Of a stretch of 64,000 bases of DNA, positions 37,327 through 47,053 are shown piece by piece. Location of the stretch: positions 3,753,001 through 3,817,000 of the forward strand of contig NZ_JAZHRR010000001.1 of assembly GCF_036924515.1 (NCBI RefSeq). The letters are read 5' to 3'. Within the stretch, counting starts at the first letter, position 1. Each line of letters starts with the position of its first letter. Under the pieces are notes generated by a model. That model had not been told where the DNA came from. It saw nothing but the letters and a program-made list of their open reading frames with translations, and did no database searches. The position numbers and the translations under genes were made by a program. The DNA comes from Bradyrhizobium sp. AZCC 1610. GTDB lineage: Bacteria; Pseudomonadota; Alphaproteobacteria; Rhizobiales; Xanthobacteraceae.

Positions 37327-38262
37327 ATGCGCATTGCGTTCGTATTGAGCTGTTCTGTCGCCTTGTTGGGTGCGGTCGGAACAGCAAGCGCTCAGGACTG
37401 GACGAAATCGAAATGGGGACCGAACGACGAGGTCGGCGCCGCCAATTACATGAAGCCCGAACTCGTCGTGAAGGCAGCGGGTTTGGTCAAGACCGGCAAG
37501 ACCTACGCGCTCGGCATTCCCGTCGACTCCAAGACCCCCGCCTATCCGCCGCGGGCCTTCAAGATCACGGTGGTTCAGCCCGGCCAGGCCGGCATTCCCG
37601 GCCTTGGACCCAACAAGACAACCTACAACGACGACATCATTGAAGGCTGGGTCGGCGTCGGTAGTCAGTTGGACGGCCTCGGCCATCTCGGTATCGAGCA
37701 CGTCTACTACAATGGCAACAAACTCGCCGACTTCGCCGATGCGACCGGACTGAAAAAGCTCGGCATCGAGAAAGTCCCGCCGATGGTGACACGGGGCGTG
37801 CTGCTCGACATGGCGGCTCACTACGGCACCGACGTGGTCAAGGAAGGCACCGCCTTCAACGTCAAGGAGATCGAGGAAGTCGCGAAGAAGCAGGGCGTCG
37901 AAATCCGCCAGGGCGACGTCGTGATCTTCCATACCGGCTGGCTCAGCCTGATCGGCAAGGATGACAAGCGCTATGGTGCCGGGGAGCCGGGCCTGGGGGT
38001 CGAAGGCGCCAAGTATCTCACCGGCAAGGGCGTGGTTGCCGTCGGCGCCGATACCTGGGGACTCGAAACCGTTCCGTTCGAATCCAAAAACATCTTCGAG
38101 GTGCATCAGATCTTGCTGGCGATGAACGGCACCTACATCCTGGAAAACATGGACACCGCAGAGCTGGCCAAGGACAAGGCTTATGAGTTCCTGTTTGTCC
38201 TCGGCCAGCCGCGCTTCAAGGGTGGCGTGCAGAGCATGATCAACCCGATAGCGATCCGGTAA
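37327..38262 (+). CDS. exported cyclase-family protein
   Basis: A 311-residue protein of the kynurenine-formamidase/cyclase fold (PF04199 type). It has a signal peptide (residues 1-22, ending ASAQ), the metal-site strand GVGSQLDGLGHLG, TRGVLLDMAAHYG, VVIFHTGWLS and GADTWGLETVPFE. The His/Asp pattern around SQLDGLGH corresponds to the divalent-metal ligands seen in family members, here with some changes (Gln for the first His). GGGAGGG precedes the ATG. It would act in the periplasm, on amide or lactone substrates. No linked genes clarify the pathway. Confidence 0.85.
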   Translation: MRIAFVLSCSVALLGAVGTASAQDWTKSKWGPNDEVGAANYMKPELVVKAAGLVKTGKTYALGIPVDSKTPAYPPRAFKITVVQPGQAGIPGLGPNKTTYNDDIIEGWVGVGSQLDGLGHLGIEHVYYNGNKLADFADATGLKKLGIEKVPPMVTRGVLLDMAAHYGTDVVKEGTAFNVKEIEEVAKKQGVEIRQGDVVIFHTGWLSLIGKDDKRYGAGEPGLGVEGAKYLTGKGVVAVGADTWGLETVPFESKNIFEVHQILLAMNGTYILENMDTAELAKDKAYEFLFVLGQPRFKGGVQSMINPIAIR

Positions 38263-38353
38263 GACCATATCGGCAGGCGGCGTGGCGTTCTCGCATGGAC
38301 GCCACGCCATTATCGGCTTTGCCTGCGCCACGCACCGCGTGTTAAGCGGGGCC

Positions 38354-38836
38354 ATGCCCGCCCCTATCCTCCCCTTGATCGATGCCGTCACGCACTGGCC
38401 CGAGCGTGGCGCCCTGATCGGCCTCGATCTCGGCACCAAGACCATCGGTGTTGCCGTATCCGATCCCGATCGCCGCCTGGCGACCGGCGTCGAAACGCTC
38501 CACCGCAAGGCCTTCAAGGCCGACGCGGCGCGGCTATTGGCGATCTCGGGCGAACGCAACGCGGTCGGTTTCGTGCTCGGCCTTCCCATCAACATGGACG
38601 GCAGCGAGGGTCCGCGCGCGCAATCGACCCGCGCCTTTGCCCGCAATTTCTCCAACCTCACCGGCCTTGCCATCGCGCTGTGGGACGAGCGGCTCTCGAC
38701 GGCTGCCGTCGAGCGCGAGCTGATCGGCATGGACGTCTCCCGCGCCCGCCGCGCCGAGGTGATCGATGAACACGCCGCCATGTTCATCCTGCAGGGCGCG
38801 CTGGACCGGCTGACGAAGCTGCGGGGGGGCGCCTAG
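38354..38836 (+). CDS. ruvX: RuvX/YqgF, Holliday junction resolvase-like
   Basis: A 160-residue RNase H-fold protein involved in 16S rRNA 5' maturation (YqgF) or DNA repair. Motifs: LIGLDLGTKTIGVAVSDP, FVLGLPINMDGSEG, WDERLSTAAVE, and IDEHAAMFILQGALD with the acidic site residues. The start is the ATG at 38354; the hydrophobic sequence ahead in frame lacks family support. The AEC-transporter gene follows after two bases. In related genomes it adjoins gatC, so here it is displaced by about 7.5 kb. Confidence 0.95.
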   Translation: MPAPILPLIDAVTHWPERGALIGLDLGTKTIGVAVSDPDRRLATGVETLHRKAFKADAARLLAISGERNAVGFVLGLPINMDGSEGPRAQSTRAFARNFSNLTGLAIALWDERLSTAAVERELIGMDVSRARRAEVIDEHAAMFILQGALDRLTKLRGGA

Positions 38837-38838
38837 GG

Positions 38839-39762
38839 ATGGGGGTCGTCATTGCGTCGCTGCTGCCGGTGTTTTTGCTGATCGTGCTCGGCTTTGTCCT
38901 GAAACGCACCCTGATACGACCGGAAATGCAGTGGCATGGGCTGGAGCGGCTGACTTACTACGTGCTGTTTCCGGTCCTGCTGATCCAGACCCTGGTGAAG
39001 GCCGACCTCACCAAGGTGCCGGTTGCCGGCGTCGGCGGCGCGTTGCTGCTGTCGGCGCTTGCGATGTCGCTGCTGTGTCTTGCGCTGCGTCCGCTGCTCG
39101 CCCGCGCCGCGATCGATGGTCCCGCCTTTACCTCGATCTTCCAGGGTGCGACGCGGTGGCAGACTTTTGTCGCGCTCGCCGTCTCCAGCAGTCTGTTCGG
39201 TGACCTCGGGCTGGCGCTGGCATCCGTCGCGATGGTCGCCATCATCCCGCTGGTCAACGTCCTCAGTGTCTCGGTGCTTGCCCATTACGCCTCGCCGGAA
39301 AAGCGCTCGGCCGGTTCAATTGTCGTGACCGTGGTGCGCAATCCCCTGATCTGGGCCTGTGCGGTCGGGCTGGCGCTCAACGTCACGCACATTCCACTGC
39401 CCAAACTCTGGCACGAGGTGGCGGACGCGCTCGGCCGCTCCTCGCTCGCCATCGGCCTTATGGTGACCGGCGCCGGCCTGCATCTCGAAGGCCTGTTCAG
39501 GCCGAGCCTCGCCGCCGGCGTCGCGGTGTTCCTCAAGCTGGTGCTGATGCCGGTGATCGCGGTCGCGTTGGCGCTAAAATTTGGACTTGCCGATTCCAGC
39601 CTCGCCGTCGTGGCGGTCTGTTCGGCGGTGCCCGCGGCGTCAAGCGCCTATGTGCTGGCGCGGCAAATGGGCGGCGACGCGCCGCTTTTGGCGCAGATCA
39701 TTACGCTGCAGACGATATTGGCGGCGATCACGATGCCGATCGCGATCGCGCTGGTGGCATAG
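38839..39762 (+). CDS. AEC-family transporter
   Basis: A 307-residue inner-membrane protein with about ten hydrophobic segments, in two inverted bundles, of the auxin-efflux-carrier/malonate transporter family. The N-terminus (VIASLLPVFLLIVLGFVLKR) and a middle AVSSSLFGDLGLA-type break match. Such proteins move organic acids or related anions across the membrane. It starts two bases after ruvX, so both may be translated from the same message. No substrate can be told from sequence. Confidence 0.9.
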   Translation: MGVVIASLLPVFLLIVLGFVLKRTLIRPEMQWHGLERLTYYVLFPVLLIQTLVKADLTKVPVAGVGGALLLSALAMSLLCLALRPLLARAAIDGPAFTSIFQGATRWQTFVALAVSSSLFGDLGLALASVAMVAIIPLVNVLSVSVLAHYASPEKRSAGSIVVTVVRNPLIWACAVGLALNVTHIPLPKLWHEVADALGRSSLAIGLMVTGAGLHLEGLFRPSLAAGVAVFLKLVLMPVIAVALALKFGLADSSLAVVAVCSAVPAASSAYVLARQMGGDAPLLAQIITLQTILAAITMPIAIALVA

Positions 39763-39889
39763 AACAGCCGCGGCGGATATTGTCGCGGCGCAAACTTGCC
39801 TCGTGCCAGCCCACTAGGTAGAAATAGACAACGCGCCTTGTCGATCACCACCCGATGCGCCCCACAGGCCCGAGCATGGTCATTCCACC

Positions 39890-40582
39890 TTGATCCCGCC
39901 ATTGAGCAACGTCTGGCCGAGGCTTGTGATCGTCGAGGGGATCATGGGCTCCGGCAAGTCGACCGTCACAGTGAACATCGCTCGCCGGCTGGAGGCATCC
40001 GGCATCCCCGCCACCGGGATAACCGAAGGGGCCGATCCGCATCCGATCCGCTTCGATTGGGACCTGCCCTGGAGCGCGATGCCGCCGGCAAAGCTTGCCA
40101 AATCGTGCATCGCCAAGTGGCGCGCCTTCGTTGACAGTTCGCTGGCCGCCGACCGCATCCAGGCTGTCGACGGGCAACTGTTCCACGGCAATCTGACGTC
40201 GCTGCTGCTGCTCGAAGCCGACATGGAGTTGATCGCCGCCTATTGCCGGGAAGTTGTCGCGGTCATCAAGCCGTTGCGCCCGCTGCTGATCTATTTCCAC
40301 CAGGACGACGTCGACAGCGCCATTCGCGCCGTCTCGGCGCAGCGAGGCGATAAATGGGTGAACTATCAGGCCAACTGGAAACTGGAATCGCCGTACGCCA
40401 GGAGGCGCGGGCTGGTCGGTCTTGACGGCCTGATCGCCCTCTATCGTCAATACCGGGCGCTAACCGACCAATTGTTTGCGGATCTCGATATTCCGAAGAT
40501 CAGCATCGAGAACTCGCGGCAGCAATGGGCGCTCTATGACGACATCATCGATCGCGCGTTGACGAACCCGAATACAACGTAG
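39890..40582 (+). CDS. P-loop kinase-like protein
   Basis: A 230-residue cytosolic protein with a Walker A motif GIMGSGKST (residues 17-25) after a short hydrophobic strand, and segments like LLIYFHQDDVDSAIRAV and KWVNYQANWKLESPYARRRG. It looks like a nucleoside or small-molecule kinase of an uncharacterised group. The start is unclear: TTG at 39890 has no good ribosome binding site, and a GTG at 39926 would make it 12 residues shorter. It is convergent with the following CPBP protease gene. Confidence 0.7.
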   Translation: MIPPLSNVWPRLVIVEGIMGSGKSTVTVNIARRLEASGIPATGITEGADPHPIRFDWDLPWSAMPPAKLAKSCIAKWRAFVDSSLAADRIQAVDGQLFHGNLTSLLLLEADMELIAAYCREVVAVIKPLRPLLIYFHQDDVDSAIRAVSAQRGDKWVNYQANWKLESPYARRRGLVGLDGLIALYRQYRALTDQLFADLDIPKISIENSRQQWALYDDIIDRALTNPNTT

Positions 40583-40611
40583 GCCCACACCCGTACATCG
40601 TCCGGTTTGAC

Positions 40612-41394
40612 CTACCCACTCCCCGCCAGCCAGAAAGTCTGAATGGTCGCCGCCGAATTGTTGATGCCGTGCAGGACGATCGTCAGCCAGGTCGAGTTGG
40701 TGCGATAACGCAGATATCCCAGCAACAGGCCGATCGAAAACACCTCGCCGAAAAAGAACCAGTCGTACTGCAGATGCAGCGAGGTCCAGGCCAGCGACGA
40801 CAGGAAGATCGCGCCGGCGACGCCGAGCCTTGATTCCGACCAGCCGCGGTAGAGAAACCCGCGCGCGAATATCTCTTCCCACATCGGCGCGGCGACACAG
40901 AACGCGATTACCAGAAGCCATAGCGCGCCATCGGCCTGCGCGGATTTCAGCACGTCGCCCATGAAGCCCGGTGTCACCTCGCGCCCGAGTGCCCGCGACA
41001 GCAGGTCCCAGCCGCCGACCAGGATGGCCAGCGCAGCGACACCTGTCAGGAAATTGCGCCATGAGGTCCAGCGCAGCGCCAGATAATCGGCAAAGGGTAT
41101 CCGCGTTGGACGGATCGCTATCCATGTCGCCAACAGCACGGCGGGCAATCCCAGGATGACCGAGAGCGAGATGGTCAGACCGCCGCCGACGATACGGATC
41201 GCTTCGGCGACGTCGAATGACCCACCTTGCCGCAGCACAAAGTAGATGATCACCGCGACCTGGCCGAGGAACACCGCAGCGAAGATGAACAGGCCCCACA
41301 GCGTCGTGCCCCAGAATTTCCAGACGCGTGGCGGCCGCTGATCGGGGATCGCCGGCGGAACTGCCACCGGAACTGCGGGAGTAAGGGAGTCCAT
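40612..41394 (-). CDS. CPBP-family intramembrane protease
   Basis: A 260-residue multi-pass membrane protein of the ABI/CPBP family. It has six to seven hydrophobic segments and the motif set for a Rce1-like glutamic protease: Glu173-Glu174-x3-Arg178 (WEEIFARGF), then His207 (WTSLHLQ) and a final His242-x2-Asn245 (LHGINNS). Bacterial members take part in processing of peptides or immunity functions. The start is the second Met of a TTG-ATG pair. It is convergent with the P-loop gene. Substrate unknown. Confidence 0.9.
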   Translation of the reverse strand: MDSLTPAVPVAVPPAIPDQRPPRVWKFWGTTLWGLFIFAAVFLGQVAVIIYFVLRQGGSFDVAEAIRIVGGGLTISLSVILGLPAVLLATWIAIRPTRIPFADYLALRWTSWRNFLTGVAALAILVGGWDLLSRALGREVTPGFMGDVLKSAQADGALWLLVIAFCVAAPMWEEIFARGFLYRGWSESRLGVAGAIFLSSLAWTSLHLQYDWFFFGEVFSIGLLLGYLRYRTNSTWLTIVLHGINNSAATIQTFWLAGSG

Positions 41395-41413
41395 CAATCA
41401 GCTTTCCAGGTGT

Positions 41414-41497
41414 CGTCATGGCCGGGCTTGTCCCGGCCATCCACGTCTTTGTCTTGGTGCGAAGACGTGGATGCCCGGCACAGGGCCGGGCATGACG
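41414..41497. repeat. palindromic intergenic repeat (REP-type)
   Basis: CGTCATGGCCGGGC and GGCCGGGCATGACG bracket an 84-base imperfect palindrome with a second inner pair, CCACGTCTT / AAGACGTGG. This type of repeat is scattered in Bradyrhizobium and Rhodopseudomonas genomes between genes. It lies between two leftward genes. Confidence 0.8.
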
Positions 41498-41509
41498 GAT
41501 GATACATAT

Positions 41510-43153
41510 TCACGGCAGCGCGCGCTCCAGCAGCGCCCGGATCTCGTCATTGGCCAGATCGACCGCGCCGTACATGCCGGCGTGATTCCCGGCAAGGCGC
41601 GTGGCGGCGAACAACTGCGCATGCCGCAGCGACACGGCATTGAGCGCGGCAGATGCCGCCAGCAGCGCCAGCCTTTCGACCGCCAGCCGCGCCACACGCT
41701 CGCTGTCGGGCCGGTGGAACGCCTTGCCGATGAACGCGGTTGCCTCCCCCGCGCCCGGCAATCCCAGCGTCTCGCCGGTCAATTCATGCACAATGCTGGA
41801 CGCCACTTCCGGCTCCCGCGACAGCGCACGGAGGACGTCGAGGCACATCACATTGCCGGAGCCTTCCCAGATCGCATTGACCGGCGACTCCCGGTAATGC
41901 CGCGCCAGAATGCCCTCCTCCACGTAACCATTGCCGCCGAGGCACTCCATCGCCTCATAGAGAAAGCCGGGCGCGCTCTTGCAGACCCAGTATTTGATGG
42001 CGGGCGTCAGCAGCCGCATATAGGCGGCCTCCTTGGCGTCGACAGGCGCGCGGTCGAACGAACGGCACAGCCGCATCACCAGCGCGACGGTAGCCTCGAC
42101 ATGCAGCGCCATGTCCGACAGCACCGCCTTCATCAGCGGCTGATCGGCGAGATGCTTTTGGAACACGCTGCGATGCCGCGCATGATGCAGCGCGTGCGCG
42201 AGCCCCGATCGCATCAGGCCGGCGGAAGCAATCGCGCAATCCTGCCGCGTCAACTGCACCATCTGGATGATGGTTCGGATGCCCTTGCCCTCGGCGCCGA
42301 CGCGTTCGGCATAGGCGCCGTGAAACTCCACCTCGGAGGAAGCATTGGAGCGATTGCCGAGCTTGTCCTTCAGCCGCTGGAACCGGATCGCGTTGATCGA
42401 CCCATCGGGCGTAAAGCGCGGCATGAAGAAACAGCTCAAGCCATCCTCGGCCTGCGCCAACACCAGGAAGGCGTCGCACATCGGCGCCGACATGAACCAT
42501 TTGTGCCCGGTGATGCGGTAGGCGTCCCCGTCGCGCTCCGCCCGCGTCATGTTGGAGCGCACATCGGTGCCGCCCTGCTTCTCGGTCATGCCCATGCCGA
42601 GCGTCATGCCGCGCTTGGTCCACCACGGCGCGAACGCCGGATCGTAGGATCGCGTTCCCAACACCGGCATCACCCTGGCCAGCAGGTCGGGCTGTTCCGC
42701 CAGTGCGGCGACGGCGGCCCGCGTCATGGTGATCGGGCAGAGATGCCCGGTCTCGACCTGCGCGGCCATATAGAATTTTGCCGCGCGTATCACTTCGGAC
42801 GCGCCGCCGGCCGGCTTTCCTGCCGCGTCCCAGGTCGAATTGTGCACGCCAGCATGCGCACTGTGCGCCATCAGCTCATGATAGGCCGGATGAAACTCGA
42901 CCTCGTCGCGGCGGTTGCCTTTGGAATCGAAGGTGCGCAGCTTAGGCGTGTTCTCGTTGGCAACGCGGCCGCGCTCCGCCATTGCCGCCGAGCCCCAATG
43001 CTTGCCGAACTCCGACAGCTCGCTTTGTGCCGAGGCCCCGCCATTGGCGGCGACCGCCTCAACCAGCGGCCGGTCGACCGCATAGAGATCGACATCTTCG
43101 AACGGCGGCGACTGGTTGAAGACCTCGTGGGTCGAAAATGTTGCCTGGCTCAT
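41510..43153 (-). CDS. aidB: AidB-like acyl-CoA dehydrogenase
   Basis: A 547-residue flavoprotein of the acyl-CoA dehydrogenase superfamily, AidB subgroup. The FAD-binding block is MTLGMGMTEKQGGTDVRSNM; later parts are ITGHKWFMSAPMC, the LTRQDCAIASAGLMR stretch, CLGGNGYVEEG and the catalytic region AIWEGSGNVMCLDVLRAL. AidB proteins lessen alkylation damage in E. coli, though their true substrate is debated. The length is normal. The ATG is good; the gene is followed by a REP-type repeat. Confidence 0.9.
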   Translation of the reverse strand: MSQATFSTHEVFNQSPPFEDVDLYAVDRPLVEAVAANGGASAQSELSEFGKHWGSAAMAERGRVANENTPKLRTFDSKGNRRDEVEFHPAYHELMAHSAHAGVHNSTWDAAGKPAGGASEVIRAAKFYMAAQVETGHLCPITMTRAAVAALAEQPDLLARVMPVLGTRSYDPAFAPWWTKRGMTLGMGMTEKQGGTDVRSNMTRAERDGDAYRITGHKWFMSAPMCDAFLVLAQAEDGLSCFFMPRFTPDGSINAIRFQRLKDKLGNRSNASSEVEFHGAYAERVGAEGKGIRTIIQMVQLTRQDCAIASAGLMRSGLAHALHHARHRSVFQKHLADQPLMKAVLSDMALHVEATVALVMRLCRSFDRAPVDAKEAAYMRLLTPAIKYWVCKSAPGFLYEAMECLGGNGYVEEGILARHYRESPVNAIWEGSGNVMCLDVLRALSREPEVASSIVHELTGETLGLPGAGEATAFIGKAFHRPDSERVARLAVERLALLAASAALNAVSLRHAQLFAATRLAGNHAGMYGAVDLANDEIRALLERALP

Positions 43154-43174
43154 GGCTGATCCTGGAACCGTGAA

Positions 43175-43963
43175 TCACTTCCGCGGTGTAATCGGGAAAT
43201 CATAGGCCTGCCGGCCCGCGCCCGGCAGCGAAAAATGCCACCACTCCTTGGAATAGTTTACAAACCCTCGCCGCGCCATCACCAGAACCAGCTTCTCCCG
43301 CCAGCGGCGCTGAGCCGCCGTGATGGATTTCGCCGCCGTGTGCGACCTGACGTCGGAACAATCATAGCCGGTCCCCATGTCGACGCTTCCGTCCGGCGCG
43401 CGAAGGTTCACATTGGCGGTGCAGTCGCCATAGTCCTTGGTGGAATCGAAGGTGGCTGCGTTGTCGGCTTTCAAATCGACCAAGGTGAGATCGAGCGCGG
43501 CGCCGGTGGAATGACCGGAGCGTTCGGCGATGTAGCCGAGCCGAAACAGATCGGCCTTGCTGAACGACGGGTTGTAGCGCTTCTGCGCCGGGGTTTCCTT
43601 GCCGTCGCGTGACCACGCCACCATGTCGGCAACCGCGCCTGTCGGCCGGTAGCAGTCGAACATCTTCAGCGACAGGTTCTGCAGCCCAAGTTCTTCCTGA
43701 ACGCTCTTCAGCAGCACGCCGACTTCGCGCTTCACCACGCATTCGGCGGCTTGATACCCCCTGAGCGGACGGCCGACGAAATTGTTGGGGCCGGCGTAAC
43801 GCATATCCTGGATGATGGTCGGATCGATATCGCGCAAATAGACGAAGCCGGCAGGCAGTTTTGGCGTCTGCGCCGCGGCGCTCGCCAGGCAACCCGCCGC
43901 GAATATCGCCGCGAGTGCCATCCGCCTTGCCGCACCCCTGCCGATGGTTACGCCAGTGCCCAC
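43175..43963 (-). CDS. D-alanyl-D-alanine dipeptidase (M15 / VanX type)
   Basis: A 262-residue exported metallopeptidase. A signal peptide (RRMALAAIFAAGCLASAAAQ) is followed by a VanX-like domain: DMRYAGPNNFVGRPL, FDCYRPTGAV, zinc-binding SGHSTGAALDLT with His151 and Asp158, DMGTGYDC and EWWHF with Glu240 and His243. It cleaves D-Ala-D-Ala, so it recycles cell-wall peptides. The GTG start at 43963 keeps a positively charged signal-peptide start; an ATG 42 bases on is an alternative. Unlike VanX in resistance clusters, no van genes are near, so it is a housekeeping (DdpX-like) enzyme. Confidence 0.9.
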   Translation of the reverse strand: MGTGVTIGRGAARRMALAAIFAAGCLASAAAQTPKLPAGFVYLRDIDPTIIQDMRYAGPNNFVGRPLRGYQAAECVVKREVGVLLKSVQEELGLQNLSLKMFDCYRPTGAVADMVAWSRDGKETPAQKRYNPSFSKADLFRLGYIAERSGHSTGAALDLTLVDLKADNAATFDSTKDYGDCTANVNLRAPDGSVDMGTGYDCSDVRSHTAAKSITAAQRRWREKLVLVMARRGFVNYSKEWWHFSLPGAGRQAYDFPITPRK

Positions 43964-44166
43964 AACATGATCCGAATGCGCTGAATGAAATGCCGCAGGT
44001 TTTCCATGGCCTGATCGGGCGCCGATCTCGGCACCCTAGCGGAAACCGGCGGTACGGGACACCATCCGCGGTCGTTTACCCTGCCGCCGAAGCGCTAGTG
44101 GATAAGTCCCGACGCCGGATTTGAAGCTTGCCCTACCCGGCATCTCTGCCTATAGCTCTCGCTTTA

Positions 44167-45120
44167 ATGACCCCTGTATCGAAATCGACCTTCGTCCTCG
44201 GGCACCGGCATCTGCTGGGAATCGAGGGGCTTTCCGCTGCCGATATTACCGGCCTGCTCGACCTTTCCGAGGAATATGTCGAGCTCAACCGCCAGGTGGA
44301 CAAAAAGCGCACGTCCCTGCGCGGTCGCACCCAGGTGAACCTGTTTTTCGAGGCCTCGACCCGAACCCAATCCTCGTTCGAACTGGCAGGAAAACGGCTT
44401 GGCGCCGACGTCATGAACATGTCGGTGTCCTCATCCTCGATCCGCAAGGGCGAGACGTTGATGGATACCGCCGTGACGCTCAACGCCATGCACCCGGATA
44501 TCCTGGTGGTGCGGCACCACGCCTCCGGTGCGGTGGAACTTCTGGCGCGCAAGGTTGACGGTTCCGTGATCAATGCCGGCGACGGCGCCCACGAGCATCC
44601 GACCCAGGCGCTACTGGACGCGCTGACCATCCGCCGCAACAAAGGCCGGCTGGAAGGGCTCGTGATCGCGATCTGCGGCGACGTGATGCATTCCCGCGTG
44701 GCGCGTTCCAATATCCTCTTGCTCAACACCATGGGCGCCCGCGTCCGTGTCGTCGCCCCCTCCACGCTGCTGCCGCGCGGCATCGAGCGGATGGGCGTCG
44801 AGGTCGCGCGCGACATGCGCGAGGGCCTCAATGGCGCCGACATCGTGATGATGCTGCGGCTGCAGCGCGAGCGGATGAACGGCTCGTTCGTGCCGTCGTC
44901 GGGCGAATACTTCCACTATTTCGGTCTCGACCAGAAGAAGCTGGCTTACGCCAAGCCGGATGCGCTGGTGATGCACCCGGGGCCGATGAACCGCGGCGTG
45001 GAGATCGACTCGATCGTGGCCGATGGCACGCAATCGCTGATCCGTGAACAGGTGGAAATGGGAGTGGCGGTGCGGATGGCGGTGCTCGAAGCGCTCGCCC
45101 GCAACCTGCCGAACGCATAA
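44167..45120 (+). CDS. pyrB: aspartate carbamoyltransferase catalytic subunit
   Basis: A 317-residue enzyme of pyrimidine synthesis that joins carbamoyl phosphate and aspartate. Motifs: [13 protein letters not shown] (carbamoyl-phosphate loop), [26 protein letters not shown] and MHPGPMNRG (aspartate site). The ATG at 44167 was chosen over an upstream one since it gives the usual alphaproteobacterial length and N-terminus. It is followed after three bases by the pyrC-like gene, so the two are co-translated. Identification is secure. Confidence 0.96.
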   Translation: MTPVSKSTFVLGHRHLLGIEGLSAADITGLLDLSEEYVELNRQVDKKRTSLRGRTQVNLFFEASTRTQSSFELAGKRLGADVMNMSVSSSSIRKGETLMDTAVTLNAMHPDILVVRHHASGAVELLARKVDGSVINAGDGAHEHPTQALLDALTIRRNKGRLEGLVIAICGDVMHSRVARSNILLLNTMGARVRVVAPSTLLPRGIERMGVEVARDMREGLNGADIVMMLRLQRERMNGSFVPSSGEYFHYFGLDQKKLAYAKPDALVMHPGPMNRGVEIDSIVADGTQSLIREQVEMGVAVRMAVLEALARNLPNA

Positions 45121-45123
45121 ATC

Positions 45124-46425
45124 ATGCTGACTGACCGACGCCCGATTCTGCTCGCCAATGCCCGCGTCGTCGATCCCTCGAGGGATTTCGACGGCCCCGG
45201 CGACGTCCTGATTGCCGATGGCACCATCCGCGACAGTAAGCGCGGCATCGGCGCCGCCGGCGTCCCTGAAGGCACCGACATCATCAATTGCGCCGGCAAG
45301 ATCGTCGCCCCCGGCTTGGTCGACATGCGCGCCTTTGTCGGCGAACCCGGCGCCAGCCACCGCGAGACGTTTGCCTCTGCCAGCCAGGCGGCTGCCGCCG
45401 GCGGCATCACCACTATCATCTGCCAGCCGGATACCTCGCCGGTCATCGACAATTCGGCGACGGTGGACTTCGTGCTGCGCCGTGCCCGCGACACCGCGAT
45501 CGTCAACATCCACCCGATGGCGGCGCTGACAAAAGGCCTCGGCGGCCGGGAGATGACGGAGATCGGCCTCTTGAAGGCCGCCGGTGCGGTCGCATTCACC
45601 GATGGCGACAGGAGCGTCACCAACGCGCAGGTGATGCGCCGGGCGCTGACCTATGCCCGCGATTTCGATGCGCTGATCGTGCATCACACCGAAGACCCCG
45701 ATCTGGTCGGCGAAGGCGTGATGAACGAGGGCGAATTCGCAGCCCGGCTCGGCCTCGCCGGCATTCCGAACGCCGCCGAAGCCGTGATGCTGGAGCGCGA
45801 CATACGCCTCGTGGCGCTGACCGGCGGGCGCTATCACGCGGCCTCTCTGAGCTGCATCGAGTCGCTGGAAATCCTCAAGCGCGCGCGCGACGCCGGCCTC
45901 TACGTCAGCGCCTCCGTGTCGATCAATCACGTCACGCTGAACGAAAACGACATCGGTCCCTATCGGACCTTCCTGAAGCTGTCGCCGCCGCTGCGCACCG
46001 AGGAGGACCGCCTCGCGCTGGTCGCCGCCCTCGCCTCCGGCCTGGTCGACGTCGTGATGTCCGACCACAACCCGCAAGACGTCGAGGTCAAGCGGCTGCC
46101 GTTTGCCGAGGCCGCTGCCGGCGCGGTCGGGTTGCAGACCATGCTGCCGGCGGCGCTGCGGCTGATCCATAATGGCGAGATGGACTTCAAGACGCTGATC
46201 CGGGCGATGTCGACCCGGCCTGCGGAACTGCTCGGCCTGCCCGGCGGCTCGCTGCGCGCGGGTTCCCCGGCCGACGTCGTCGTGATCGATCCCGATACGC
46301 CCTGGGTGCTCGATCCCGCCGACCTCAAATCGCAGTGCAAGAACACGCCGTTCGACGAAGCCCGCTTCTCGGGGCGCGTCGTGCGTACTATCGTGGGCGG
46401 ACGGACGGTCTATGAGCATGTCTGA
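45124..46425 (+). CDS. pyrC: dihydroorotase-like protein, probably non-catalytic
   Basis: A 433-residue amidohydrolase-fold protein of the class I dihydroorotase group. The metal-binding pattern is degraded: the VHVH site reads DMRAF (Arg69 and Phe71 replace the two His), the CHVS His reads YHAASLS (Ser241), and the DHAPH site reads SDHNPQ (Gln318). The fold markers ([30 protein letters not shown]) are intact. In several bacteria an inactive dihydroorotase (PyrC' or PyrX) partners aspartate carbamoyltransferase; the three-base gap to pyrB supports that. A second, active dihydroorotase must exist elsewhere. The symbol is used in its broad sense. Confidence 0.85.
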   Translation: MLTDRRPILLANARVVDPSRDFDGPGDVLIADGTIRDSKRGIGAAGVPEGTDIINCAGKIVAPGLVDMRAFVGEPGASHRETFASASQAAAAGGITTIICQPDTSPVIDNSATVDFVLRRARDTAIVNIHPMAALTKGLGGREMTEIGLLKAAGAVAFTDGDRSVTNAQVMRRALTYARDFDALIVHHTEDPDLVGEGVMNEGEFAARLGLAGIPNAAEAVMLERDIRLVALTGGRYHAASLSCIESLEILKRARDAGLYVSASVSINHVTLNENDIGPYRTFLKLSPPLRTEEDRLALVAALASGLVDVVMSDHNPQDVEVKRLPFAEAAAGAVGLQTMLPAALRLIHNGEMDFKTLIRAMSTRPAELLGLPGGSLRAGSPADVVVIDPDTPWVLDPADLKSQCKNTPFDEARFSGRVVRTIVGGRTVYEHV

Positions 46426-46460
46426 TTCGTGCGAAACCGGCCGCGGCGGGAGCTACCGCA

Positions 46461-47051
46461 ATGTCTGACGCATTCCTCGTCGCTGCGTTCCTGATCGGCT
46501 ATCTGCTCGGCTCGATCCCGTTCGGCATGGTGCTGACCAAGCTTGCCGGTACGCAGGATCTGCGCTCGATCGGTTCCGGCAATATCGGCGCCACCAACGT
46601 GCTACGAACCGGCCGCAAGGGCCTCGCCGCGGCGACGCTGATCGGCGACATGCTCAAGGGCACGATCGCGGTGGTCATCATGGGCTACTACGGCGGCGCA
46701 GATGCGGCGATGCTGGCGGCGCTCGGCGCCTTTCTCGGCCATCTGTTTCCAGTCTGGCTCAAATTCAACGGTGGCAAAGGCGTCGCGACCTATATCGGCG
46801 TGCTGATCGGGCTGTTCTGGCCGGCGGCCGTGATGTTTTGCCTGATCTGGCTGGCGACCGCCGCCACCACGCGCTACTCGTCGCTCTCGGCGCTGGTCGC
46901 CGCGTTCGTGACGCCGCTGTTTCTGTGGTGGTTCGGCCACCCGGCGCTGGCGTCGCTGTTCGTCGTGCTGACGCTGCTGTTGTTCTACAAGCACCGCGAA
47001 AACATAAAGCGGCTGCAGACGGGGACCGAAGGTCGGATCGGGGCGAAGTAG
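46461..47051 (+). CDS. plsY: glycerol-3-phosphate acyltransferase
   Basis: A 196-residue inner-membrane enzyme that acylates glycerol-3-phosphate using acyl-phosphate. It has five hydrophobic segments and the motifs [25 protein letters not shown] and [14 protein letters not shown], plus a basic C-terminal end. The start follows GGGAG. It is next to pyrC, and then dprA, an order conserved in the Rhizobiales. Confidence 0.96.
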   Translation: MSDAFLVAAFLIGYLLGSIPFGMVLTKLAGTQDLRSIGSGNIGATNVLRTGRKGLAAATLIGDMLKGTIAVVIMGYYGGADAAMLAALGAFLGHLFPVWLKFNGGKGVATYIGVLIGLFWPAAVMFCLIWLATAATTRYSSLSALVAAFVTPLFLWWFGHPALASLFVVLTLLLFYKHRENIKRLQTGTEGRIGAK

Positions 47052-47053
47052 CG

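Noticed and set aside
44611..46419. A 602-residue minus-strand frame across pyrB and pyrC
   Set aside because: Antisense to confirmed genes, rich in Arg/Gly/His with no domain, so a codon-bias artefact.
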